This document shows positions 1 to 6,630 of a stretch of 7,332 nucleotides of DNA, piece after piece; position 1 is the stretch's first letter, and every line of letters starts with the position of its first letter. The stretch lies in the NCBI GenBank assembly GCA_030634125.1, contig DAOWBJ010000075.1:1-7332 (forward strand). The letters are read 5' to 3'. Position numbers and translations under genes: made by a program. The notes under the pieces were generated by a model. That model made no database searches. It saw nothing but the letters and a program-made list of their open reading frames with translations, and was not told where the DNA came from. This DNA is from Victivallales bacterium (GTDB lineage Bacteria > Verrucomicrobiota > Lentisphaeria > Victivallales > Victivallaceae).

Positions 1-111
1 AAAGCCGAAAAAGAAGATCTTGATAAGCTTAACATTTTAAGACATAAAATTAATAGCTCATGGAATTACACAATTTCCCCACAGGAAAATGTATTACAGA
101 AAGCAATTTGA
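1..111 (+). CDS. Possible C-terminal tail of an unidentified convergent gene (partial)
   Basis: Frame 1 is open from the window edge to a TGA at 109-111, giving 36 residues that begin KAEKEDLDKL and end VLQKAI. The composition is plausible for a soluble protein end: charged and Lys/Glu/Asp-rich at first, then SSWNYTISPQ. I recognise no family. It overlaps the non-homologous tail of the truncated SDR on the other strand, so at most one of the two is meaningful here. Its coding status rests only on an open frame and reasonable composition; 36 codons can stay open by chance in AT-rich DNA. Confidence 0.3.
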   Translation, partial: KAEKEDLDKLNILRHKINSSWNYTISPQENVLQKAI

Positions 112-688
112 AAATCCAAGTTATTTTTGAGTGGATCCTAATGCCGTATTGTGCGACTTCACGCGCCAGTGAAACGGTGAATGTTACCAGACCGCCTTTA
201 GCGGCGGCGTAGTGGGCGTGCCCACTGGTTGAACCATGAAATGCCGCTTGCGATACTATATTGATGATCTTTCCTTTCACCTTGTTGTCGATAAAGTGAT
301 TAACTACACGTTTAGCGAACATGAATGGTCCGGTAAGATTAATCTTGACAGTTTTTTCCCAATCGGCATCAGTCATATCTTTCACAAAATGAGTGGGCCA
401 TACTCCAGCGCAATTTACCAGGATATCCAAACTGCCAATCTGCTCTAATGCTGTTTTGATATTTTCATCTATATCATCAGCGCAGGTAATATCACCTTTG
501 GCAATTACAGCTTTGACACCGTATTGTTCAGTCAGCCGCAAGGCTAATGCTTTGGCGTCTTCCGGCTTGAACAGATAATTAATCAGGATGTTCGCGCCCT
601 CGGCGGCGAGGACTTCGCAAATCGCCGCGCCGAGTCCGCTGTTGCCGCCGGTAACTATTGCTGTTTTATTTTTTAAATTTAGTTTCAT
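50..688 (-). CDS. Short-chain dehydrogenase/reductase (SDR), C-terminally truncated
   Basis: This is a classical SDR (NAD(P)-dependent oxidoreductase, cytosolic) of 212 residues, against the usual 245-260. Visible motifs are the TGGNSGLG dinucleotide loop (13-20), NCAG (92-95), the active-site Asn in KINLTG (N117), a Ser near 146, and YAAAK with Tyr160 and Lys164. The N-Y pair after beta-2 (37-38) suggests NADP(H), though weakly. Homology is clear up to YGIRI (residue 185) and then stops. The expected N-x-V-x-P-G segment and the C-terminal substrate region are absent in every frame I read, and the last 27 residues look unrelated. The ATG at 686-688 overlaps the TGA of the upstream dehydrogenase (ATGA), so translation is probably coupled. 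As it stands the protein should be inactive. The cause could be a rearrangement or a chimeric join at 133-138. Confidence is high for the family and low that it is functional. Confidence 0.8.
   Translation of the reverse strand: MKLNLKNKTAIVTGGNSGLGAAICEVLAAEGANILINYLFKPEDAKALALRLTEQYGVKAVIAKGDITCADDIDENIKTALEQIGSLDILVNCAGVWPTHFVKDMTDADWEKTVKINLTGPFMFAKRVVNHFIDNKVKGKIINIVSQAAFHGSTSGHAHYAAAKGGLVTFTVSLAREVAQYGIRIHSKITWIFKLLSVIHFPVGKLCNSMSY
133..138. other. Homology break point in the truncated SDR, at a GGATCC site
   Basis: SDR similarity ends at the codon for Ile185 (134-136), which lies inside a GGATCC hexamer. To its left the sequence no longer resembles an SDR in any frame, and a plus-strand open frame ends at 111. 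The coincidence of a break point with a BamHI/Sau3AI-type site is compatible with a cloning chimera, but GATC is common and a natural recombination joint is equally possible. Confidence 0.45.
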
Positions 689-1701
689 AATTTAATTATA
701 CCTCTGCAAGTTTCTCCACGCAAGTATTTATTGAGCTCTGTCGCTAGTTTTACCGGAGAATTCAGAAACGCGTCATTCGAACCGCCAGCCATGTGTGGAG
801 TCAAAGTTACATTATCCAACTGCACCAGCGGATGTTCCAAACCCGGCGGCTCATCTTCAAAGACATCAAGAAACGCCCCGGCAATTTTACCAGATTCAAG
901 CGCGTTATATAAAGCTCCTTCATCCACCAGACCTGCTCTGGATGTATTGATTAGATATGAGTTTGACTTCATCAAATCAAGCATTTCAGCATTAATTAGA
1001 TGTTTATTTGCCTCAGTCAATCTAGCATGCAGAGATACAAAATCAGCTTTGCTCATCAAATCATTCATTTCAACCGGAGTTACGTATTCGGGAAACTCTT
1101 TGGCATAAGGGTCAAATACTAGAATATCCATATCAAAGCCGCGCAAACGCTGTGCAGTTTTGCGTCCTGTTTCTCCGAAACCGATCAGTCCGACGGTTCG
1201 TCCCGGCAAATCGGGTATTATGCCGGAATTAGAATATTCCCGAATCCATTTGCCGGTTTTGATGCCGTAATGTCCACGCGCAATATTACGAGCTTCGCAA
1301 ATAATAGCGCCTACCGTAAAGTCTGCTACAGCATCGGCATTGCGCCCCGGAGTATTAAAAACTTTTATAGCTTTTGAGGCAGCATAATCAATATTAATAT
1401 TTTCATATCCACCACGCAATACACCGATAATTTTAAGATTCTGGCAATTATCAATGACTTTGCGGTTGACCGGGCAGAATTGCGTTATAAGAATTTCAGC
1501 ATCCTTGATTTTTTCGAGCAGGCAATCCTCTACTTCGTAAGCTTCGCAGCCCTTTTGTTCGATTAGCAGATTGATTTTCTGAAGCTTCTCAAAAGTATCA
1601 ATGCCCCAATCGAAAGTTTGTGCTTTCAGCTTGTTTTTGCGGAAACCGTTTTCGATGTATTCCGCAGGAATGAACAAGTCTCCTATACCATATATTTTCA
1701 T
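685..1701 (-). CDS. D-2-hydroxyacid dehydrogenase, phosphoglycerate dehydrogenase-like
   Basis: This 338-residue protein has the two-domain fold of the D-isomer-specific 2-hydroxyacid dehydrogenases, which oxidise a 2-hydroxyacid or reduce a 2-oxoacid with NAD(H). The substrate domain covers roughly 1-115 and 310-338. The Rossmann domain carries GFGETG (174-179) and an acidic residue after beta-2 (D197), which favours NAD. The catalytic triad is complete: Arg255 in NTSRAGLVDEGAL, Glu284 in DVFEDEPP and His303 in TPHMAGGS. The length fits SerA-like enzymes without the C-terminal ACT domain, so serine-type feedback control is unlikely. It starts 12 bp after the zinc dehydrogenase, with an AAAAGG ribosome site upstream, and its stop overlaps the start of the truncated SDR. 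The operon context suggests a sugar-derived hydroxyacid rather than serine synthesis. Bacillus subtilis yoaD-yoaC, as I recall it, is a comparable pairing of such an enzyme with an FGGY kinase. Confidence 0.88.
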   Translation of the reverse strand: MKIYGIGDLFIPAEYIENGFRKNKLKAQTFDWGIDTFEKLQKINLLIEQKGCEAYEVEDCLLEKIKDAEILITQFCPVNRKVIDNCQNLKIIGVLRGGYENINIDYAASKAIKVFNTPGRNADAVADFTVGAIICEARNIARGHYGIKTGKWIREYSNSGIIPDLPGRTVGLIGFGETGRKTAQRLRGFDMDILVFDPYAKEFPEYVTPVEMNDLMSKADFVSLHARLTEANKHLINAEMLDLMKSNSYLINTSRAGLVDEGALYNALESGKIAGAFLDVFEDEPPGLEHPLVQLDNVTLTPHMAGGSNDAFLNSPVKLATELNKYLRGETCRGIIKL

Positions 1702-1713
1702 TATTATAGCCTT

Positions 1714-2760
1714 TTATGTTGTCAGGACGACTCTTAATGATTCGCCGCTCTGCATTAGTTCAAAAGATTTTAAAATATCATCGAGTTTTAACTTATGAGT
1801 CGCCAGCTTTTCAGTCATTTCCGGTGCGGCGGTTAACAGTTCAACTGCTTTGACGACCTGCGCCGGAGTTGAATCGCTGGTTCCCACAACACGTATTTCA
1901 CCATAGTGAATCTTGCGGCTGTCGAGAGAAAGCATGCTCTTTCCTGCCGGTAATGAAGCAAATAAGCAGACTGTTCCGCGCTTTCTTACCAGATCCAGGG
2001 CTTGTTCCTGCGGCTGTGCTGCCGGAGCGGCGACAATTACCACATCCGCGCCGATACCGTCAGTTTCTTTCATTACAATTTCCGTCAAATCCTGTTTTTG
2101 CGGATTAAGCAGAATATCCACCCCGAAACCATCGGCTTGTGCAAGTCGTATGTCATTGAGTTCAGCAAGGATTATTTTTCCGGCTCCGAGCTCTCTGGCA
2201 ATACAGGCATTCATGATACCCATTGGACCCGCCCCGATTACGACTACAGTATCACCTTTCTCAATATTGCAGTTTTGCAGAGAATTAACCGCGCAGCTCA
2301 GCGGTTCGGCTAATGCGGCGTGTTCCGCTTTGACTCCTGCCGGAACTTTGATCACGTGCCCGTTCCTGAGTGCTTTTTCAGGGATCACTACATATTCCGC
2401 CATGCCGCCGGGATAAGTGAAGCCCATCGGCGCGACATCGGCGCAAAGATTGTTCCAGCCCTGTTGACAATAGAAACATTCGCCACAGGAGACAGAAGTA
2501 GCCATAACAACCCTTTCCCCTGTGGAAAAATCTTTCACATCTTCTCCAACAGTCTCTATCAACCCGGTGAATTCATGTCCCATTATCTGTGGAGCTTTTA
2601 TTCGCGGGTTACCGCTTTTGAATGCTTTTAAATCTGTTCCGCAAACGGCACAGGCATCAATTTTTACCCGCAGCTCATCTTTGCCGCAAAGCGGAACTGG
2701 AATTTCTTCCAGCCTGATATCTCCAGGCGCGTGATACACTATTGCTTTCATTTTTTTCAT
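1714..2760 (-). CDS. Zinc-dependent medium-chain dehydrogenase (sorbitol/threonine dehydrogenase type)
   Basis: This is an MDR-family NAD(P)-dependent alcohol or polyol dehydrogenase of 348 residues from the chosen start. The N-terminal GroES-like domain has the catalytic zinc ligands Cys40 (ACAVCGTDLKAF), His62-Glu63 (MGHEF) and Glu152 (LAEPLSCAV). It also has a four-cysteine structural zinc lobe at 92, 95, 98 and 106. The Rossmann domain has GAGPMG (176-181) and Glu200 after beta-2, which indicates NAD. The frame is open back to an ATG at 2790, but that start would bury 29 bp in deoC, with a GGGAG site only 3 nt upstream. The ATG at 2758-2760 lies 1 bp after the deoC stop, has GGTGGA 7 nt upstream, and fits the usual family N-terminus (MKAIVYHAPGD). 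In context it would oxidise a sugar alcohol, or reduce a carbonyl formed by the pathway. The exact substrate cannot be read from sequence. Confidence 0.9.
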   Translation of the reverse strand: MKKMKAIVYHAPGDIRLEEIPVPLCGKDELRVKIDACAVCGTDLKAFKSGNPRIKAPQIMGHEFTGLIETVGEDVKDFSTGERVVMATSVSCGECFYCQQGWNNLCADVAPMGFTYPGGMAEYVVIPEKALRNGHVIKVPAGVKAEHAALAEPLSCAVNSLQNCNIEKGDTVVVIGAGPMGIMNACIARELGAGKIILAELNDIRLAQADGFGVDILLNPQKQDLTEIVMKETDGIGADVVIVAAPAAQPQEQALDLVRKRGTVCLFASLPAGKSMLSLDSRKIHYGEIRVVGTSDSTPAQVVKAVELLTAAPEMTEKLATHKLKLDDILKSFELMQSGESLRVVLTT

Positions 2761-2761
2761 T

Positions 2762-3451
2762 TTAATATCCACCACTGTCTTCGCCTTCATTTGCTCCCTC
2801 TAAAACGGCTTTTGTGGAACCGACGCCCAGCCGTTTACATCCCTGGTCAAGATAGCCGACGGCTGTCTCATAAGTCCTGACTCCGCCGGAAGCCTTGACT
2901 CCCATTGTATTGCCGACAGTCTTCATCATAGTGTCGATAACTTCCGGCGTTGCGGGACCGGTTCCAAAACCAGTTGAAGTCTTGACGTAATCCGCGCCGG
3001 CGGCTTCGGACAATTTACAGGCTTTGACAACTTGTTCAGGTGAAAGATAGCAGGTTTCCATGATGACCTTAACCAATACATTGTGCGGCCTGGCTTCAGC
3101 GACAACTGCTTCGATATCTTTCTGTACAAAGTCATAATTGCCTGAAAGAAATTGCCCGACATTCATCACCATATCAATTTCAACCGCGCCGTCTTCGATT
3201 GCGAGTTTTGACTCCAGAGCCTTTGTTTCAGACTTATTCGATCCGTGTGGAAAACCCACGACCACTGAAACTTTTACGTCGCTTCCAGCCAGTTCTTTAC
3301 TGGCGACAGCTACATCCGTCGGTCTGACGCAAACACTGGCTACTCCATATTCTTTACCCAGTTTACATCCGGCAATAATATCATCTGTTACGAATTCCGC
3401 TTTCAATACCGCATGGTCAATTGTTGCTGCTATTTGTTGTTTTGTATACAT
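2762..3451 (-). CDS. deoC: Deoxyribose-phosphate aldolase (DeoC family)
   Basis: This 229-residue class I aldolase reversibly cleaves 2-deoxy-D-ribose 5-phosphate to glyceraldehyde 3-phosphate and acetaldehyde, or acts on a related phosphosugar. It is a single TIM barrel. Family landmarks are IDHAVL (11-16), VVGFPHG (64-70), EIDMVMNVG with the catalytic Asp93 (91-99), VKVIMETCYL (127-136), the Schiff-base Lys157 in YVKTSTGF, and Lys186 in VKASGGVRT. The Lys-Lys spacing of 29 is that of the shorter Bacillus-type DeoC. The chain ends in Tyr, as in DeoC enzymes whose C-terminal tyrosine assists catalysis. The phosphate loop RLGVGSTKAV (207-216) has Gly where the first Ser of the usual S-S/S-A pair stands. 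An AAAGGA site precedes the ATG. Partner genes for nucleoside breakdown (deoA, deoD, cdd) are absent and a sugar kinase and dehydrogenases surround it. The substrate may therefore be a different phosphosugar. Confidence 0.93.
   Translation of the reverse strand: MYTKQQIAATIDHAVLKAEFVTDDIIAGCKLGKEYGVASVCVRPTDVAVASKELAGSDVKVSVVVGFPHGSNKSETKALESKLAIEDGAVEIDMVMNVGQFLSGNYDFVQKDIEAVVAEARPHNVLVKVIMETCYLSPEQVVKACKLSEAAGADYVKTSTGFGTGPATPEVIDTMMKTVGNTMGVKASGGVRTYETAVGYLDQGCKRLGVGSTKAVLEGANEGEDSGGY
2768..2773 (-). promoter_or_regulatory. Ribosome binding site that decides the zinc dehydrogenase start
   Basis: GGTGGA lies inside the last codons of deoC, 7 nt before the ATG at 2758-2760. The arrangement stop TAA, one base, ATG suggests termination-reinitiation coupling between deoC and the dehydrogenase. 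Confidence 0.45.
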
Positions 3452-3496
3452 AATTTTTCCTTTAAAGTTAGGTTTGAGTCATAAATTGTATAACAA

Positions 3497-3522
3497 GATA
3501 AACGCTATCGTGAGCGTAAATC
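3497..3522. promoter_or_regulatory. Imperfect dyad in the spacer upstream of deoC
   Basis: GATAAACGCT (3497-3506) and AGCGTAAATC (3513-3522) are arms of an inverted repeat that match at 8 of 10 positions, with a 6-bp centre containing a central CG. This is compatible with a repressor operator or a small RNA hairpin (5 continuous pairs). It sits about 45 bp before the deoC start, in the only long spacer of the operon (3452-3558). I found no convincing -35/-10 pair here; TACAAT-like boxes occur but lack a good -35. Its function is unproven. Confidence 0.3.
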
Positions 3523-3531
3523 GAAGCCGTT

Positions 3532-3552
3532 AAACTTATAAAAAATAAGCTT
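3532..3552 (-). other. Weak stem-loop just after the second SDR gene
   Basis: AAACTTAT (3532-3539) and ATAAGCTT (3545-3552) can form an 8-pair stem, one pair being G-T, around a 5-nt A/T loop. It lies 4-24 bp past the SDR stop. It is AT-rich and has no following U-run on the minus strand, so it is a poor terminator. It might attenuate read-through or protect processed mRNA between the proximal three and the distal four genes. Confidence 0.25.
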
Positions 3553-3558
3553 GACCGC

Positions 3559-4347
3559 TTAGTGCATTTCCCGGCCGCCGGTTATATTGATGGCCTGACC
3601 GGTCATGTAATCAGCTCCTGAAGAAGCCATAAACAGAGTTACGGCGACCACATCCTTTATTTTAGCTAATCGTTTCAGCGGAATCTTGGCACTGAATTTT
3701 TTGATAACTTCCACTCTGGGCATTTCCAGATTTTTAATATATCCTGCGGAAACGTTACTCCATACTCCTGTATCTTCCGTAATTCCCGGACAAACACAGT
3801 TGACATTGATTCCATCGTCAGCCAGTTCACAAGCCAAAGCCTGGGTAAAACCGATTATCGCGCCTTTGGCTGCTGAATAATGGCTCATCAGTGCCGATCC
3901 GGTTTTGCCTGATTTAGATGAAAAGTTAATGATTTTTCCAAACTTATTAGCTTTCATCAGCGGAACTGTTTCGCGAATAAAAAGGAAGCTTCCTTTGCAG
4001 TTTACCGCAAACATCTTATCCCACTCTTCCTCAGTTAAATCCTCAACTTTACCCTGACCGACAATTCCTGCTACATTGACTAGAATATCTATTTTTCCGC
4101 CAAAGGCTTCAGCCGCCGAGTCAACCGCTTTTTTCACTTGTGCAGCATTAGTAACATCCGCCGCTAATCCACAGCATTCTCCAGAATTGCCAAGTTCTTT
4201 TACTGTTGCGTCAATTGCTTCCTGCTTGAGGTCAGTAACGAATACTTTCGCTCCGCCCCGGCAGAATCCTTCCGCAATACTTTTGCCGATGGCTCCCGCC
4301 GCTCCAGTTACCAATACCACTTGATCTTTGAAATTCATAAAATCCAT
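3559..4347 (-). CDS. Short-chain dehydrogenase/reductase (SDR), complete, probably NAD-dependent
   Basis: This full-length classical SDR has 262 residues. In order it has TGAAGAIG (14-21), Asp39 at the end of beta-2 (VTDL), which favours NAD over NADP, DV (64-65), NVAG (91-94) and Asn116. The active site is Ser144, Tyr157 and Lys161 with the canonical 13-residue Ser-Tyr spacing. CPG (186-188) and the C-terminal MTGQAINITGG follow. The pattern resembles sugar-alcohol and sugar-phosphate dehydrogenases (sorbitol-6-phosphate 2-dehydrogenase, acetoin reductase), but residues outside the motifs do not fix the substrate. The start at 4347 has AGGA 8 nt upstream; the next ATG at 4338 is less well placed. 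It follows the kinase by 25 bp, so it may act just before or after phosphorylation. Confidence 0.9.
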   Translation of the reverse strand: MDFMNFKDQVVLVTGAAGAIGKSIAEGFCRGGAKVFVTDLKQEAIDATVKELGNSGECCGLAADVTNAAQVKKAVDSAAEAFGGKIDILVNVAGIVGQGKVEDLTEEEWDKMFAVNCKGSFLFIRETVPLMKANKFGKIINFSSKSGKTGSALMSHYSAAKGAIIGFTQALACELADDGINVNCVCPGITEDTGVWSNVSAGYIKNLEMPRVEVIKKFSAKIPLKRLAKIKDVVAVTLFMASSGADYMTGQAINITGGREMH

Positions 4348-4372
4348 TTCTTTTTTCCTTTTGTGATTATGT

Positions 4373-5812
4373 TTACAAGTTATATTTTATTAATTCTTTA
4401 AAACGTTCATATCTTTTGTTGAATAAAACCCAATTGTTATGCTTCGGCTTAAATTCTCTTTCCACAGTTACGTTCGATGTCATGTCCGGATATTTACCAA
4501 GCGCCACATTTGCGGCAAGCCGTATCCCCGCGGCTCCTGTCTGCTTCTCGTTGACTGTTTCCACAGGGAAGCCGCAAATGTCAGAAAAAAGCTGACAAAA
4601 TGAATCTTTTGCCGCGCCGCCAGTCAGCCTGATTTTCTCAAACTTCGCTCCGGTTTGAGCAATGTTCTCAATATGAAAGCGATGCGCAAAACATATACCT
4701 TCGGCAACTGCCGCCATCATGTCTTTTGAATCATGAGATACATCCAAGCCAATTAATGCTCCTTTCTGGGCAGCAGTATCCAACGAACCATTTATAAAGG
4801 GCAGCCAGTACGGACTGTTGTTATCCCATTTATAAATTTCCAGTTCGGCGGAAAAATCTTCATAGCCAATATTATTTTCAAAAAACTTTTTCAACAGCCA
4901 TTCAATATTAACTGCTGAAGTCGCGCTGGAATCGATCAACATTGATTTCTGACCATCCCCGCGCCTGATGCACTGTCTGACTTTCGGGTCAAAACAAGGA
5001 GTTTCAATCACAGTCGTGTTGATATTCCAAGTTCCGGCAACAGTACACAAAGTTCCCGGCTCAGTAATGCCGGCACCATAAACAGATGCGTCAACATCAA
5101 ACATGCCGCCAATAACCGGAGTTCCAGATTGAATCCCGATTTGAGCCGCTACTGATTCACTAATTCCGCCGCGAATATCAAATGCGCGAATTACCGGCGG
5201 CAGCTTGTCGTTAAATTCAGATATTTCCATCGCCTCAAGCATTTCAGCATCATACTCGCCGGAAAGATTATTCAGCAAACCTGACGCGCTGATATCGCTC
5301 CAATCAGTTGCGTACACTCCGGTCAACATGAATGATAAATAATCTTTGCACAACATTACTTTGTCGATGCGTGAATATTCTTTCGGCTTATGATGTTTTA
5401 ACCAACGCAAGATCATGCCCGGCTGTCCAGCCCATAAACCCTGGGTTGAGCGCGTTGTCAACAATTCTTTCTGTTCGTCTGATAAAAGATTTATCTCGTT
5501 TTCAGCCCGCCTGTCCATTGAAGTCAGCGCCTTAGCGACTGGATTTCCGTCAGAGTCAAGGCAGTATATGCCGTTGCCATGAGCGGAAACACCAAGAGCC
5601 GCGACCGGCTTAGTTCCAACAGCCTGCCTTATGATTCCAGAAACAAGTTCCCATAAATGAGTCATATTAATTTCCGAAAATCCATGTGCCGGATTTAAAA
5701 CCGGAGTGGAACAGCTTGCTGACGCGATAACATCTCCGGCTTCATTGAACAACAGCGCCTTGCAAAAGCTTAATCCAACATCAATTGCCAATATGTTATT
5801 ACAACTTGTCAT
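4373..5812 (-). CDS. FGGY-family carbohydrate kinase, L-xylulokinase-like
   Basis: This 479-residue ATP-dependent sugar kinase has the two actin-like domains of the FGGY family (usual length 480-520). Visible features are the phosphate-1 loop AIDVGLSFCKALLF (9-22), SAHGNGIYCLD (76-86), the catalytic Asp239 in GGMFDVDAS, phosphate-2 GAGITEPGTLCTVAGTW (246-262) and the adenosine loop LTGGAAKDSF (396-405). Stretches such as LTSMDRRAENEI (96-107), LWAGQPGMILRWLKHHKP (126-143) and YLSFMLTGV (158-166) recall E. coli LyxK, which phosphorylates L-xylulose. Erythritol or other polyol kinases of the family remain possible. The ATG lies 2 bp after the stop of the upstream SDR with no strong ribosome site, so translation is probably coupled to that gene. 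This would be the committing step that traps the substrate in the cell. The family is certain and the substrate is not. Confidence 0.92.
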   Translation of the reverse strand: MTSCNNILAIDVGLSFCKALLFNEAGDVIASASCSTPVLNPAHGFSEINMTHLWELVSGIIRQAVGTKPVAALGVSAHGNGIYCLDSDGNPVAKALTSMDRRAENEINLLSDEQKELLTTRSTQGLWAGQPGMILRWLKHHKPKEYSRIDKVMLCKDYLSFMLTGVYATDWSDISASGLLNNLSGEYDAEMLEAMEISEFNDKLPPVIRAFDIRGGISESVAAQIGIQSGTPVIGGMFDVDASVYGAGITEPGTLCTVAGTWNINTTVIETPCFDPKVRQCIRRGDGQKSMLIDSSATSAVNIEWLLKKFFENNIGYEDFSAELEIYKWDNNSPYWLPFINGSLDTAAQKGALIGLDVSHDSKDMMAAVAEGICFAHRFHIENIAQTGAKFEKIRLTGGAAKDSFCQLFSDICGFPVETVNEKQTGAAGIRLAANVALGKYPDMTSNVTVEREFKPKHNNWVLFNKRYERFKELIKYNL

Positions 5813-5814
5813 CT

Positions 5815-6543
5815 TTAAAAAGGAATTACTTCCTGTTCCATGCCGTAGACTACCATCTCTGGGACAAATCCGCCTTGCGGCATATTCACAATGCTAAAAG
5901 CAGCATCAGCAATGTGTTCAGGACGTAATGCGTTTTCTTCGTTCCACTCAAATGTATCAATACCGGATTTTTTTTGAAAACCAGTATTGGAACCGCCGGG
6001 GACAATTACTGAAACACCAATTCCAAAGGGACGAAGTTCTGCGTGCAGACAACGACTCAACATTGACAAGCCAGCTTTTGCCGCAGAATAAACGCTCCAT
6101 TCCGGCCAGGCAAATTTAGCGCATGCGCTTGTCAAATTAATTATCAATCCGGACTTTTGTTTTTTCATCTGTGGTACGATTATTCGACAGGCTTTTATTA
6201 CGCTGTTTAGATTTAAGTCAAGGCATGACCGTATGGACGCATCGTCCATTTCCTCAATCGGAGCGATTTTAATACCGCCGCCGGCATTATTGATGAGAAC
6301 ATCAAGCCGTCCGAATTTTTCAAGCGCAACAGCCAGAACTTTTTCAAAAGTCCCGCTTTTCGTTACGTCTCCGCAAACCGCGACCGCTTCACCGCCGGCA
6401 GCGTTTATCTGCTCAACAGTCGCATCAAGCTTGGCTTGAGTACGTGCCACCAGCACTAGTTTACATCCGGCATTGCCAAATTTTTCCACCATTGCTTCTC
6501 CGAAACCGGATGTAGCACCAGTAATTATGATTACCTTGTCCAT
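5815..6543 (-). CDS. Short-chain dehydrogenase/reductase (SDR), first gene of the operon, probably NADP-dependent
   Basis: This complete classical SDR has 242 residues. Motifs are TGATSGFG (8-15), Arg34 after beta-2 (VARTQAKL), which favours NADP, DV (59-60), NNAG (85-88), Asn111, Ser139, Tyr152 and Lys156 with 13-residue Ser-Tyr spacing, and VPGG (181-184). The TGATSGFGE start and the short C-terminus with its conserved PEHIADA helix (208-214) resemble the YdfG/3-hydroxy-acid dehydrogenase-like branch, but the substrate is not readable. The ATG at 6541-6543 has AAAGG about 10 nt upstream. It is the first gene behind the promoter at 6596-6624, with a leader of roughly 45 nt. As the most proximal gene it probably acts early in the pathway. 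Confidence 0.9.
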   Translation of the reverse strand: MDKVIIITGATSGFGEAMVEKFGNAGCKLVLVARTQAKLDATVEQINAAGGEAVAVCGDVTKSGTFEKVLAVALEKFGRLDVLINNAGGGIKIAPIEEMDDASIRSCLDLNLNSVIKACRIIVPQMKKQKSGLIINLTSACAKFAWPEWSVYSAAKAGLSMLSRCLHAELRPFGIGVSVIVPGGSNTGFQKKSGIDTFEWNEENALRPEHIADAAFSIVNMPQGGFVPEMVVYGMEQEVIPF

Positions 6544-6581
6544 ATTAACTTTACCTTTATATTAGTTTCGTTTATTTTGAA

Positions 6582-6609
6582 TTTGCCTATGTAGAATCAT
6601 ACACTATAT
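6582..6609 (+). repeat. Promoter-proximal arm of a 28-bp inverted repeat, operator candidate
   Basis: This arm starts TTTGCCTATGTAGAA and matches the arm at 6680-6707, read on the other strand, at 22 of 28 positions; the first 15 differ at one base only. It overlaps the -10 box (6596-6601) and the predicted transcription start (about 6589), where a bound repressor would block transcription. No copies were seen elsewhere in the window. It could alternatively be the end of a 126-bp miniature element, but no target duplication is seen. Confidence 0.55.
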
Positions 6610-6624
6610 ATCAATACATTTCAA
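6596..6624 (-). promoter_or_regulatory. Sigma70-type promoter of the catabolic operon
   Basis: On the minus strand there is a -35 box TTGAAA (6619-6624), a 17-bp spacer and a -10 box TATGAT (6596-6601), each matching consensus at 5 of 6 positions. Initiation is expected near 6589, about 45 nt before the first SDR start. A/T tracts directly upstream of the -35 could act as an UP element. The operator-like arm at 6582-6609 overlaps the -10 and start site, suggesting repression. Confidence 0.6.
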
Positions 6625-6630
6625 CATGTT

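Noticed and set aside
1..49. Terminator for the operon downstream of the truncated SDR
   Set aside because: Only a 5-pair AT-rich hairpin (CTTAA/TTAAG) without a U-run; not credible as an intrinsic terminator.
731..1108. 125-codon plus-strand frame inside the hydroxyacid dehydrogenase gene
   Set aside because: Shadow of the real gene on the opposite strand, low-complexity Ser-rich composition and no domain.
1913..2416. 167-codon plus-strand frame inside the zinc dehydrogenase gene
   Set aside because: Antisense shadow; Ser/Ala/Thr/Pro-rich translation with no family motifs, while the minus frame has all zinc and NAD motifs.
6544..6600. Riboswitch or structured leader of the operon
   Set aside because: The predicted leader is only about 45 nt and AU-rich, too short and unstructured for a known riboswitch class.
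6623..6630. Perfect 8-bp palindrome AACATGTT next to the -35 box
   Set aside because: Too short to stand alone in AT-rich DNA; flanks are not symmetric.
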